64,000 nucleotides of DNA, from assembly GCA_963691705.1 (NCBI GenBank), contig OY829539.1:38449656-38513655 (forward strand). The letters are read 5' to 3'. The notes below the pieces were generated by a model. That model made no database searches. It saw only the letters and a list, made by a program, of their open reading frames with translations, and was not told where the DNA came from. Positions 11,357-20,099 of this stretch are shown piece after piece; position 1 is the first letter of the stretch, and every line of letters begins with the position of its first letter. Source of the DNA: Viola odorata. Taxonomy: Eukaryota; Streptophyta; Magnoliopsida; Malpighiales; Violaceae. Made by a program: the position numbers and the translations under genes.

Positions 11357-11812
11357 GAAACCAACCCTATTATTAGTATTTCTTCTGATTTTCAGGTCTG
11401 TGAGGAATCTAATTCCAAAGAGACGAGTTCGAATTAGCTTGGTATGCGCAAGAGAGAAGAAATTCCGCGGGAATTGCTTATCGCATGCCAAAGAGGGTGG
11501 TTGTGGCTTGTTTTAATCAATATGGACTTGGTTGCGTACGAGAGATATTTAGATGAGTATAATCCAGTGGATAATTACGCAATTGATATGCCAAGAAAGA
11601 AGAGACAATCGCTTACATTTTGGGAGTTTTTGAATAAATAAGAATAAAGGGCGATTGGAGACTTTGTATATGTCACAGCCTTAAGAAGTGAATATGAGAC
11701 GATGTTAGGCCGATTGTGTACAAGGTATGGATTTGAGGTTGAGGATGTAGCATTCCGTTGTAATTTGTCCTTAGATGGTGATCTTGATGAAGATTCGAGG
11801 ATGAATCTTTTT
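11357..11812 (+). other. Element B post-protease remnant with pol C-terminal scrap
   Basis: No RT, RNase H or integrase motif is found. A short frame at 11444-11641 (ends LTFWEFLNK) matches nothing I know. The frame from 11702 contains DEDSRMNLFKEGGNDT at about 11789-11836, the typical last residues of pol before the PPT in this group (compare SRSNPFKRGGDD in A and SRTNLLKEGWDD in D). So B seems to be an internal deletion from just after the protease to the last codons of pol. Confidence 0.65.
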
Positions 11813-11826
11813 AAAGAAGGAGGGAA
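11813..11826 (+). promoter_or_regulatory. Polypurine tract of element B
   Basis: AAAGAAGGAGGGAA lies immediately before the LTR start TGATACGATC. Confidence 0.85.
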
Positions 11827-13049
11827 TGATACGATCCTAGTATCCTCGCAAACCCTAGTGAGGTTAATTGAAGCGTCACAAGCAGCCAAGGGTTTGGAGA
11901 ACGCGAGGAAGCTAGCGAAGAAGGCCTTGCAAAGTCAATTGAGGCTAGCAAGAGACCACAGGGCCGAGTTAGGAGTCAGCGCGCGAAGAAGGTGCGAAGA
12001 AGGTGCGCGCTAGGGCAGTCGATGCGCAAGACGCATGCGCAAGGAGGGTTCACTCCGAGCCAAAGTAAAATTGGCTCGAGCTTTTTCCAAAATTCCAAGT
12101 GCCACATCAGTAATAATTCAAGTAGGAATTCTGGACCAAGTTTGAGGGAAAACACACGGATAAATCAAGAGATGGCTCAAGAAGAGTGTGAACACGGCAA
12201 GGGAGGCGCACTTCAAGTCTGACTAGGATTAGAAGATGAAGTCGAGCGAGAAGAGGAGTCGGATAATGAAGCGTGGTCTTGTACAAGTTAGATAGGATAA
12301 ATATTGTATTTATTTTATTTAATTAAATTAGTTAGAGTTAAGATAGAATTAGAAATCCTAGTCTTAGTCGAAATAGAATTTGTAATTCGCCTATTTAAAG
12401 GCAACTATTGTTCATAATAAAATTAGATCAAATTTTCCACATAAACACTTTACCAAATTTCCATCTTCATTATTCTACTATCTTATTGTCTCGATCTCCG
12501 GAGTAAGCCGTTCTTGTGTTTGTTAACTTAGTCGTAGCGTTACAGAGATAGCGTGGAAGGTACGATTAGGGCTAGTGAAGCGTGGCGTTTGTAGATTCAA
12601 GCGTGGAAGAAGCATGAGCTCGTGTGTGCGGACCAAAGCGTGGCACTTACAGAGATAAGTGTGTAAGGAGTGTGAGGATTCGTGTTGGCGTTCACAGAGT
12701 TGATCGTCATTAGTAATATTCACAGGGTTGAATATTGATTGCTAGCAATTACAGGGTTGATTGTTGGTGTTGCTCTCGTTCACAGGGCTGAGCGTTAACG
12801 TGTGTGCGTACTACAGGGCTAGGGGTACATCGACGTGCATACTACAGGGTTAGGTGTTCGTGAAAACCTTGACATTGCTCAAATAGGGATTAGCAAGTCA
12901 TTAACCTCAATTAGTAGTATGGGATACTAATTGATTCAAGGAAGCGTTCAAGAGGGATTTTCGTCAATTCCGCGCCCCAAACCTACAAGAGAACAAAATC
13001 ATTCACTTATGCGCCTCGGGTTCTAACCTAGCACCCAAGGATCGTATCA
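11827..13049 (+). repeat. 3' LTR of element B, complete (1,223 bp)
   Basis: TGATACGATC ... GATCGTATCA, a perfect 10-bp terminal inverted repeat. A TATA-like TATTTAAAGG is near 12390 and AATAAA near 12416. It is followed by CTACC (13050-13054), the expected right target duplication; the left copy is outside the window. Confidence 0.92.
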
Positions 13050-13050
13050 C

Positions 13051-13257
13051 TACCAACGCCGTGCCCATGGCTCCACTCCTAATATATATGCCCATGGGCC
13101 TCCTCAACGTCCCTATGTCCCGCCGACCTCTAGAGTTGCACCTCCGTACCACTCCTCATTTTATTATGATGCGCAACCTACAAGTTATGTCCACCGGCCT
13201 CCTCAACATTCCTATGACCATGAGCATCATATTGAGCACTTGGGTGAGCATGGTGTA
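13051..13257 (+). pseudogene. Element D gag-like Pro/His-rich segment, left part
   Basis: The frame starting at 13051 is open to the solo LTR and encodes a Pro/His/Tyr-rich stretch with a repeated HGPPQRPY / HRPPQHSY motif and an acidic-His end (HEHHIEHLGEHG). Composition matches the proline-rich N-terminus of the gag of A. It is a remnant cut on the left by B. Confidence 0.5.
13253..13257. repeat. Target-site duplication of solo LTR, left copy (GTGTA)
   Basis: Repeated exactly at 14229-14233. Confidence 0.92.
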
Positions 13258-14228
13258 TGATACGATCCTAGTTGCGTAAGATGCGTAGCACGTAATTCTT
13301 ATCGTTGTTCAAGGATGGATTTCAATGCAGAAATAATGAACTCGACGAGTACGAGCTTATACCACTTAGCTAACCTGTGCTAAGATCCCTAATCGATTTC
13401 AAGTCAAGGATCTTGAATCGGATTCCTAGGACTAGACTCAACAATGTGAGAATCAAACTATGAGAAACGAAACAATGGGGTTGCAATTTCAGTTTTTACT
13501 TGTTTGACATGTCGAGTATTGCGGACTTAATAAGGAACAAGGTTCAATCGATGAACAATGGGTAGATATTTGAAGAGAGAACTCTCAATTTTATCAAAAT
13601 AACAGCCAACTCAATAATGGAGCGAAACGGCTCCTTATAAAGAGTTTCCAAGCAAACCCTAATAGGAATAGAAGTAGGAGTTCTAATTAAGGAAAATAAC
13701 TTAATTAACTAATTAACTAATTAACTAATTAAAGTAAATATAAATATATTTAAATACATTCCAGCAGCCCATGTCGAGTTCTCCATCATCGGGCCAAGGT
13801 TTGGGCCGAAACCTTAAGTCGTATGTTGTCTCACGTACACACTGTGCACCATAATGTCGACTTGAATAACTTTCAAACCACTGGGCCAAATGGGCTGAAA
13901 CTTCTTCCAAACGAAAGATAACATCCTGATGTTTTGGAAAAAAAGTGGTCGATCGCACATTCAGACTTGTACAGTGTCGGCTAGGTTCAGACAAAGTTGC
14001 CTGATGCGTCTTAGAGTCCTTGTCGGCGTAGGACTACTGTCAATGAAAATGTTGGCTTGATATTTTGGATGATCCACTAGTCAAAACGTCCTGAAAGTTG
14101 GACACAATAAACATAACACATAGAGGTTTCCATCAAGCCTTTGTGATCCCTGATCGGACTCCATCTGCTCCATCATGTCTTGACGCTTTTGTCCATATAG
14201 TCGCGTGATACATCTTGGGATCGTATCA
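13258..14228 (+). repeat. Solo LTR (971 bp) of a B-related family
   Basis: It has the same 10-bp ends as B (TGATACGATC and GATCGTATCA) but a different interior, and 5-bp duplications on both sides with no element interior. That is the product of LTR-LTR recombination. A TATA-like AAATATA stretch lies at about 13735-13755, after AATTAACT repeated four times (about 13701-13730). Confidence 0.9.
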
Positions 14229-14233
14229 GTGTA
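14229..14233. repeat. Target-site duplication of solo LTR, right copy (GTGTA)
   Basis: Exact match to 13253-13257. Confidence 0.92.
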
Positions 14234-14719
14234 GTTGAGAGCTCAGTTAGGCTTCCCGCTCTTGAGTCAAGTACGGCGCCCCTTACGGTGAGCATGGCAG
14301 AAAACATGGCCTTTGTTTCTCTCACAGTTGAAGTGGCTGATTTGAAAACTCAGCTGAAGGATCTTATGGCTGTCATGGCCACCTTGATAGCCAAAGTAAC
14401 CGCACCTCCACCCACACTTCCACATTACCTACCGCAAGTTGCCACACTTCCACCGATCGGTGAGGATAGGGTTTGCCCTCCTGATTGGCACTCTATTGAT
14501 GTTATTTTGGATCCAATTGAGGATGAGATGTTGGTTGTACCGCCACTTGATGAGGTTGTCGTTTCACTTGGCGCAGAGAAGGATGTTTGGGATGTACCTT
14601 CGAGGGATGATGATCATGTGGCAAATGGGAATGATGGGAAGGCAAGTGTGATGTGTGGGTTTACTTTGGGCTACCATGAGAAGGCTCTTCATTGCCTTGA
14701 CTTACAAAGACAGTTTTGA
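14234..14719 (+). pseudogene. Element D gag-like segment, right part
   Basis: The frame resumes after the solo LTR in register with 13051-13257: if the LTR and one GTGTA are ignored the frame is continuous through ATG 14288. From there it encodes MSMAENMAFVSLTVEVADLK, a helical segment, a Pro-rich part and an acidic part, ending at 14719. The start resembles Gag N-termini of this group (compare MASLTVQMNETRQ in A). No capsid core or zinc knuckle follows, so the deletion begins here. Confidence 0.5.
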
Positions 14720-14722
14720 GAT

Positions 14723-15001
14723 TTGGGCAGCCATTTCTCTATCACTCCATCGGTGCCACCGCTTTGCTTTACAGATCCTTTCCTACATGTGCACCTTGAC
14801 CGCGCCTCCTCTTTCACTAGTTTGGCTCCCTTCCACGGCCACACGGATCCACTTCTCAAATGGATTGAAAGCGACTTGGTACGAAGGAGACGAATGGAAG
14901 TCCTTGTGATTAAATCTTCATCGCCTATTTCAGTCTATCACACCATCCATGGTCTAGATTCTAGGACAAATCTCCTCAAAGAGGGATGGGATGATACGAG
15001 C
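14723..15001 (+). pseudogene. Element D pol C-terminal relic
   Basis: The frame from 14723 ends its element-derived part with HGLDSRTNLLKEGWDDT (about 14942-14992), the signature of the last pol residues before the PPT in A-like elements. Upstream residues (FHGHTDPLLKW) are not recognised. The purine run GAGGGATGGGA near 14981-14991 is the presumptive PPT. Confidence 0.6.
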
Positions 15002-15240
15002 ATGGACCCTCCGGTTCCCGCACACATGGCACGAGAAAGCCCTCCCGCATGGCCTATCTTCCTCGCACAGACCTCAGGGGTTGGTCGGCCAAACCATGAC
15101 ACTTCCGTGCCTCCAACCCTAGCAAGCCGTGAGCACCCGTGCCTAGCCATCTAGGCCAAGCCCATGTCCGAGCCCTTGGCCGAGCTCTTGGCCAAGCCCA
15201 TCTTCATTGCTACCAAGGCCAAGCTTCTCAAGTGATACGG
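14993..15240 (+). repeat. Element D 3' LTR, 5' half in normal orientation
   Basis: It starts TGATACGAGCATGG right after the PPT-like run. Words such as AAGCCCATCTTC and CCAAGGCC align with the first half of the LTR of A. It breaks off between 15232 and 15250. Confidence 0.55.
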
Positions 15241-15473
15241 GCCCAAGCTCCATTTTGGAGGAGTTTGGCCGAAGGAAACATTAAAGGCGTCGGATCTAGT
15301 CTCTTTAGGAGGTTGTCACTTGGATAGATGGATGGATGAATGAATATTTAGAGGTGTTAATGGAGTTGATAGCAGTGGACATAAATGGAGTAAAAGGAAA
15401 GGTGTATTGATGATAATAAATCAGAACTAATACTCTTGGCAAACCCCCTCACCTCTTGGATGAGTAACCTTAC
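15241..15473 (-). repeat. Inverted 3' half of an A-like LTR
   Basis: The reverse complement of this stretch aligns with about 2265-2510 of the LTR of A: GGAGGAGTTTGGCCG, GATCTAGTCTCTTTAGGAGG, GGAAAGGTGTATTGATGATA and CCCCCTCACCTCTTGGATGA all have counterparts. Together with 14993-15240 it makes an LTR whose second half is inverted. Confidence 0.8.
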
Positions 15474-15779
15474 TGATGATAACTATTGACACGACTCTAG
15501 GGGCATTCCCGCCTTCACACCCGGCGACATGGCCGGAGTACTGTAGATATCCGTAGGGACCTGGTGTTGTTCCTGCCGCCTCTAGCCTAGCAGTGAGCTC
15601 TGGGATGATCGACATCAACGGGGGGATCTCACGCGACATCGGCACGGCGTCATCCCATTCCTGGTCACACATGACGTCACTCCGTGTGACGTCACCTTAT
15701 ATAACGTCACTCCCTAGCACCCGAGCGACATCTACTAGAGGTAATACCTACCCCCTGTCGGCGTGGCCCTTCCTTCGCC

Positions 15780-15787
15780 TATAAATA
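15780..15787 (+). promoter_or_regulatory. TATA box in E LTR
   Basis: TATAAATA is followed about 100 bp downstream by the conserved 'cggagtgtttacgccggag' block. The same arrangement is seen in the LTRs of F (33226 and 52005). Confidence 0.7.
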
Positions 15788-15882
15788 CCCCCACCATTCA
15801 AAACAAAAGGGTAAGCCTAAGGCAGCGTCTTGAACCCCTACTATTTTCACCACTCGTACTAACTTAAGCATCGGAGTGTTTA

Positions 15883-15903
15883 CGCCGGAGACCCCCTCCG
15901 GCG
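15883..15903 (+). promoter_or_regulatory. Conserved LTR hairpin (E copy)
   Basis: CGCCGGAG-ACCCC-CTCCGGCG: 8-bp perfect stem with a 5-nt loop, downstream of the TATA box. Both F LTRs have the same hairpin with one base pair changed on both arms. Confidence 0.75.
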
Positions 15904-15993
15904 CTTTGCAGGTGATCAAGACTACCGGAACAGTGTTCCCGTCCAGCCCCACTTTGGCCGATCCTACTCGACGAATCTCGGACTCTTATCAAA

Positions 15994-16011
15994 TGGTCCT
16001 TTCATTGAGAG
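15994..16011 (+). promoter_or_regulatory. Primer-binding site of element E
   Basis: TGGTCCTTTCATTGAGAG starts two bases after the LTR. It is nearly the same as in F (TGGTGCTTCCATTGAGAG). The matching tRNA was not identified. Confidence 0.65.
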
Positions 16012-16075
16012 TCTTGGTTAATTAAGTGAGCTTCCTTGATAACCAAGCTCTGTTCTTTCTGGGAATTGAAGGATC

Positions 16076-17885
16076 ATGGCCTCAGATTCAGAATCTACAC
16101 CCCCTCATTCTCGCAGTACCCACACTCGCAAGGAACTTTTTCCTACGTCTTTGTCTAGTATCTTCACCACATCGCACGGAGCTTTCTCAGCGCAGACGGA
16201 CCTCCTTTTTGGACTGACAGGAAACAAGTCGCTTTCCCAAACGGGCGCCCTGTTTTCTCAGGTGGCCGGATCTAGTCATTCCACTCCCCCTCCTGCAGGT
16301 TCCGGAATGGGTGGTGTCAACAATCCTTTGGCAAGTTCAATCTCGGCCCTTCGTGCTCAGCTAGATTACTTAACTGAGCTAGCAGCAGGGTTTACTTCCA
16401 GTGTTCCTAGATCAGGCGTGCCTTCTCAGTTTGTTTTCACCCCGTCTATTGTTACCGATCGACCGATGTCGCCTCGGCGGCAAGTGAGCGTTCCTCTAAC
16501 TTTACCTGTGTCGAGTACGCCATTCAGCTTTGTACAACTCACCGACGGATAGGTAGAGCCTTACATACCGCAAGCGCTGCGAGTTCCCATCTCCCAAGTA
16601 GAACAACAACAGGATGACTATAGAGAAGTGAAAGATCGAGCAGTAGAAGACATCGAACCCGTTCATCCAGGAGCCGCAGTCGATCCCCTAAGCAGCAGCG
16701 TACCCCTAGAGGGCACAGACGTCACTTTGAAATTTTTCCGCCTCGTCATGACCTTGAAATCCTAGACGACACATCAGATCATCTGTTCAGCCATCGTATA
16801 AGACGCCATAGGGTCAGCCGACACGTTAAGCTCCCTACATAGTTGTACGACGACACTAAAGATCCCATCTCCCACCTCAACAAGGTGAAAGATTTCGTGC
16901 AATTCCAGACGCACAACGATGCGGCATTGTGTCAAATATTCATCATGACGTTGTGAGGGGTAGCCCGCCTCTGGTTTGAAGGACTCCCTGCCCGGTCGAT
17001 CGATAATTTCTTACAGCTAGAGGATAAATTTAAGAGTCGCTTCAACACAGCTATTCCCATCCGGAAGTCTGCCGCAGCCTTGTTCGACATACACAGGAAG
17101 CCAAAAGAATCTTTAAAAGGCTATCTCGGTCATTTCGACATGGAAATGTCGTTGACACTAGGTATTACTATTGATTTTGCCATAGAGGCCTTGAAGCGAA
17201 ACTGTGGCTACAAAAAGTTGAGGGACACGTTAATGGTGGATCCCCCGGCAACCTTAGATGCGTTAAGGCTGAAGGCTCATAACTATGTGAGAATGGAAGA
17301 GGAGGAATACAGAGATAGAATGCGAAACATGCCGCGGAGCGAGCCTCTCGTCCCCGCCACTCAGGCCAGTGCGACCCACGACACTCACCCAAGTGACGAA
17401 TATGCCCAGCGGAAAGATCACATCCCCAAGGCATCGAATCGACAGAAAGGTAACTTTTCTAGAGGAAGAACCGGTGGCTTGAACGCTCAGCGACAAGCGG
17501 ACCCACTTAAGGGTCGAATCTACGACCCTGACCTTCCTTCCCTTATACTTCCGCGGGTGGAGATCTTAGCAATTATTCAGCAGCGGAACCTGCCAATCCG
17601 TTATCCAGCCCTGTGAAACTGGGAGTGGTCATGAGAGGAAGGGAAAATGCTTTCTGCAAATTCCACAAGGCCAGAGGACACTCCACAGACGTATGTAGAG
17701 AATTGAAACTAGCGATAGAGCGTTTGTTAGAAGAGGGTTACCTCGGAGAATTCGCCACCAGAGCAAGAGAAGAAGCTAGAGGCAACCCCACGTGCGGGGC
17801 GTCAGGCAACCAACAAGTGTCTCCTCCCCCCTGGAAGCAGCGGGACCTCTGGTGGAAGGGGGAAAGAAGCGTTAACGATTCATAA
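16076..17885 (+). pseudogene. gag: Element E gag, several stops
   Basis: ATG 16076 opens MASDSESTPPHSRSTHTRKE, a Ser/Thr/Pro-rich N-terminus running to a TAG at 16550. The next 500 bp are degraded. The capsid core is readable from about 16840 to 17320 in changing frames (SLKGYLGHFDMEMSLTLG, NCGYKKLRDTLMVDPP, LKAHNYVRMEEEEYRDR). A basic linker (KGNFSRGRTGGLNAQR) follows, then a C/H motif CKFHKARGHSTDVC at about 17655-17697 and LAIERLLEEGYLGEF. This order is typical of Tat-group Gag. A frame change near 17613 separates the knuckle part. Confidence 0.8.
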
Positions 17886-18330
17886 TGGAGACATTCCCAT
17901 CATCAACATCATTGCCGGTGGCACATCATACCTCGACGAGCCCACCCAAGCGATACCCGGCGCTGGAGAGAAGTGGAAATGAGAAAGCCAGCCCGCAAAA
18001 AAAGAAGCGATAGATATGCTAGATAGGATGGTGTTATCCTTCTCAGAAGAAAACGAAACGGGTGTCGTGTTCTCCCACAACGATGCGTTGGTAGTCACGC
18101 CCATCATCGGTAACCATGGGTTCGAAGAACCCTCATTGATAACGGCAGCGCGGTAAATCTATTTTCACTGGAAGCGTATAACCTCATGAAGTGCCCTGCC
18201 GATGAATTGACACCCTGCAAGAAACCAATCATTGGAGTGGACGGTGTTCCTATACCTGTAGCTGGAGTCACAGTGCTGCCTGTGTACTTTAGGGAAGACA
18301 CGTCCACTCCAAGCGATCAGAAGAGTTGTT
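17886..18330 (+). pseudogene. Element E aspartic protease, frameshifted
   Basis: Reading across frames gives IINIIAGGTSYLDEP (about 17900-17945), then IIGNHGFEE near 18103 and, after a frame change, DNGSAVNLFS near 18136-18170. The active-site loop is thus D-N-G. GVDGVPIPVAGVTVLPVYF follows. It corresponds to the protease of F at 39640-39990. Confidence 0.65.
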
Positions 18331-18844
18331 GTTCTTGGTCGTAGACCTCACTCTACCTTATAACGCCATTCTAGGGCGGCCATTTCTCAATCGCTTCGGG
18401 GCAGCGATATCTCAAAAACACCTCAGGATAAAATATCCCTCTTCGGAAGGAGTGGTGTCAATCAAGGACGACCAAAAGCTAGCCGCCGAGTGTTATTTGC
18501 TCATGACTCAGAAAAGCTGTGACCAGTACGTATGTGTGGCGGCAGATCCCTACGAGCAAAGGGATGAAAGACGCACCCAACCAGTAGATACGATGGTGTC
18601 CGTCCCCTTCAACGGTACTAGTGAGGCAAGTTTCTTGGTCAGTGAAAAGTTGATTCTGGAGGAGAGTGCACAACTAGCCCGACTGTTGAACAAGTGTGTA
18701 AGAGAGTTCGCCTGGAAACCAGCGGACATGCCTGGAATCTCCAGGGAGGTAGCAGAACATCGACTTAATGTCAATCCGCGTTCCACGCCAGTTCAACAGA
18801 AGCGGCGAGCATTTTCCGCGGAGAAGACAATGGCTATTGACAAG
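18326..18844 (+). pseudogene. Element E protease C-terminus and start of RT, truncated by viral array
   Basis: LTLPYNAILGRPFLNRFGA is the protease C-terminal motif of this group, followed by HLRIKYPSSEGVVSIKDDQ and QKLAAECY. The RT entry then begins with WKPADMPGISREVAEHRLNV and PVQQKRRAFSAEK at about 18713-18825. Sequence homology to E stops near 18842-18846, before any RT catalytic motif, and caulimovirid sequence begins. Confidence 0.85.
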
Positions 18845-20099
18845 GTTCTTTTTCTTTACTAATAACGTTAACTTGTTTATAACAAGTCCTGCGGCTCCTC
18901 TTTCTATTTCAGCATTGTTTTGAACATAAAATGTTGTGTAAGACCATGGTGATTTAGTTGGTCTTATGAGTTTCTTTTCTAATAAAATTTTTATTTCCAT
19001 TTTACAATATTCTAATAGTTATATATTCATTTGAATAGGTTTGCTTTTGGTTGGAATACTTTTTTCACTAAAATCTTTTTACATAAGGTAGTTCTACTAT
19101 ATGTTTCTTTTTATTCCAAAAAGCATTTGGGATTTCTTCACAAACTTCTTTTTCAAATAATGTCTGATATTCTTTTACCTTGCCTCGGTTAAAGGGTTTT
19201 TGTAAATCTTCCTTTATTCTTTTATAGTTTATTTCCTTGGTTAATGAGTGTAAATGTTTTTTTCTTTTGAATTATCGTTATATCTCTTGTTATCGAGTAG
19301 TTTCTTATAATATTTACGTCTCTTTGTCGGGGTTTATGTATAAATTAAAAATAGATTTTTGTTCCGAAAATATTAGTCCATATTCTGATATTATCAACTC
19401 TAAATGGCTTAAGCTGCGTTATAAAGGGATTTCCTAAAATCACGCTCTAACTTAAGTCTTTGGCTAAAATAAAGGAGTTTCTAAAACAGAATCCTTTATT
19501 ACAAATGGATGCATTTGTAAGTTTATATTGTATATCTAATTTAGCTCTATTGGCTCCATATAATCATTTTCTAGTCTTCTCGTATACTTGGTTGGAATCA
19601 ATCCTTCTTGTAGAACATTATGGTCTGCTCCTGTGTCTAAGAGGGCACTGATCTTAATATGAATGTTTGTTCCTATTTTTAATTCAATATTAAAATACCA
19701 TTTCTAAAAATTCTAAACGAGAGATCATATTAAGGTAATGTTCTTCGACTATGCAAAGAGTTTCATCCTTTATATGTTGGTTTAATTCTTCTAAATTATC
19801 TGGAATTTCTACCTTTTCAAACTCACTCATTCTAATATATAGTTTTTATTTTCTAGCTTTAATGCTTTTATGTATGATTTGACATGTCTAATTTCTTCTT
19901 TTAAATCTTGTATAGTAATAGTGGTTTTTGGTTTTGAAAATCTGTTGATCACATTTTTTAAAGTATAAGGTTGTACTTCTTTTACTTTTTTTCTGTATAT
20001 ATGAGATCCTATAGTTTTTCTAAATATTCTTTTTGTGTATCTACAATTTCTATTTCTCCTATTACTTTCATAACAACTTCTTTTTCTTTAGTAACAACA
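18845..20099 (-). repeat. Viral array unit 1 (type 1)
   Basis: The anchor TTAACTTGTT, marking the RT/coiled-coil join, is at 18868. A type-1 unit has AATAACGTTAACTTGTTTATAA at the anchor. The protease loop near 19640 reads Asp-Thr-Gly-Ala, but frames on either side are broken. It abuts element E on the left. Confidence 0.8.

Larger units (their letters stand above)
1..13049 (+). mobile_element. Element B: non-autonomous Ty3/gypsy element (gag-protease only), left end outside window
   Basis: Two direct LTR copies (1-988, cut by the window edge, and 11827-13049) bracket an interior with a tRNA-type primer-binding site, a gag, an aspartic protease and a polypurine tract. After removing nested element A the interior is only about 2.75 kb, and no RT, RNase H or integrase motif is present between the protease and the PPT. 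The LTR termini form a perfect 10-bp inverted repeat (TGATACGATC / GATCGTATCA). This resembles the gag-only or gag-protease LTR elements known from plants, which need pol in trans. Gag and protease resemble those of A, so an A-like relative is a plausible helper; that is inference. Confidence 0.85.
13050..15473 (+). mobile_element. Element D: degraded Ty3/gypsy deletion derivative hosting B and a solo LTR
   Basis: Here a gag-like frame is followed within 500 bp by the last residues of pol and then an LTR start, so almost all of pol is missing. B interrupts it on the left and a solo LTR interrupts it again. Its LTR is related to that of A. The 5' end lies beyond the window. Confidence 0.65.
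15477..15991 (+). repeat. 5' LTR of element E
   Basis: TGATAACTATTG ... GACTCTTATCA, with 6-bp terminal inverted repeat TGATAA/TTATCA. A TATAAATA box is at 15780-15787, and a perfect hairpin lies at 15883-15903. Confidence 0.8.
15477..18844 (+). mobile_element. Element E: Tat-like Ty3/gypsy, 5' part only
   Basis: It has a 515-bp LTR, PBS, gag, protease and the first residues of RT, then an abrupt change to the viral array near 18845. The NCGYKKLRDTL ... DPPATLDALRLKAHNYVRMEEEEYRDR block and the CKFHKARGHSTDVC block match element F, placing both in the Tat group (inference from family knowledge). The rest of pol and the 3' LTR are absent. Confidence 0.8.

Noticed and set aside
19460..19651. 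Plus-strand frame within the viral array, repeated at 21922 and 25444
   Set aside because: It is antisense to the protease region of type-1 units. It is repeated only because the array is repeated, and it has no recognisable domain.
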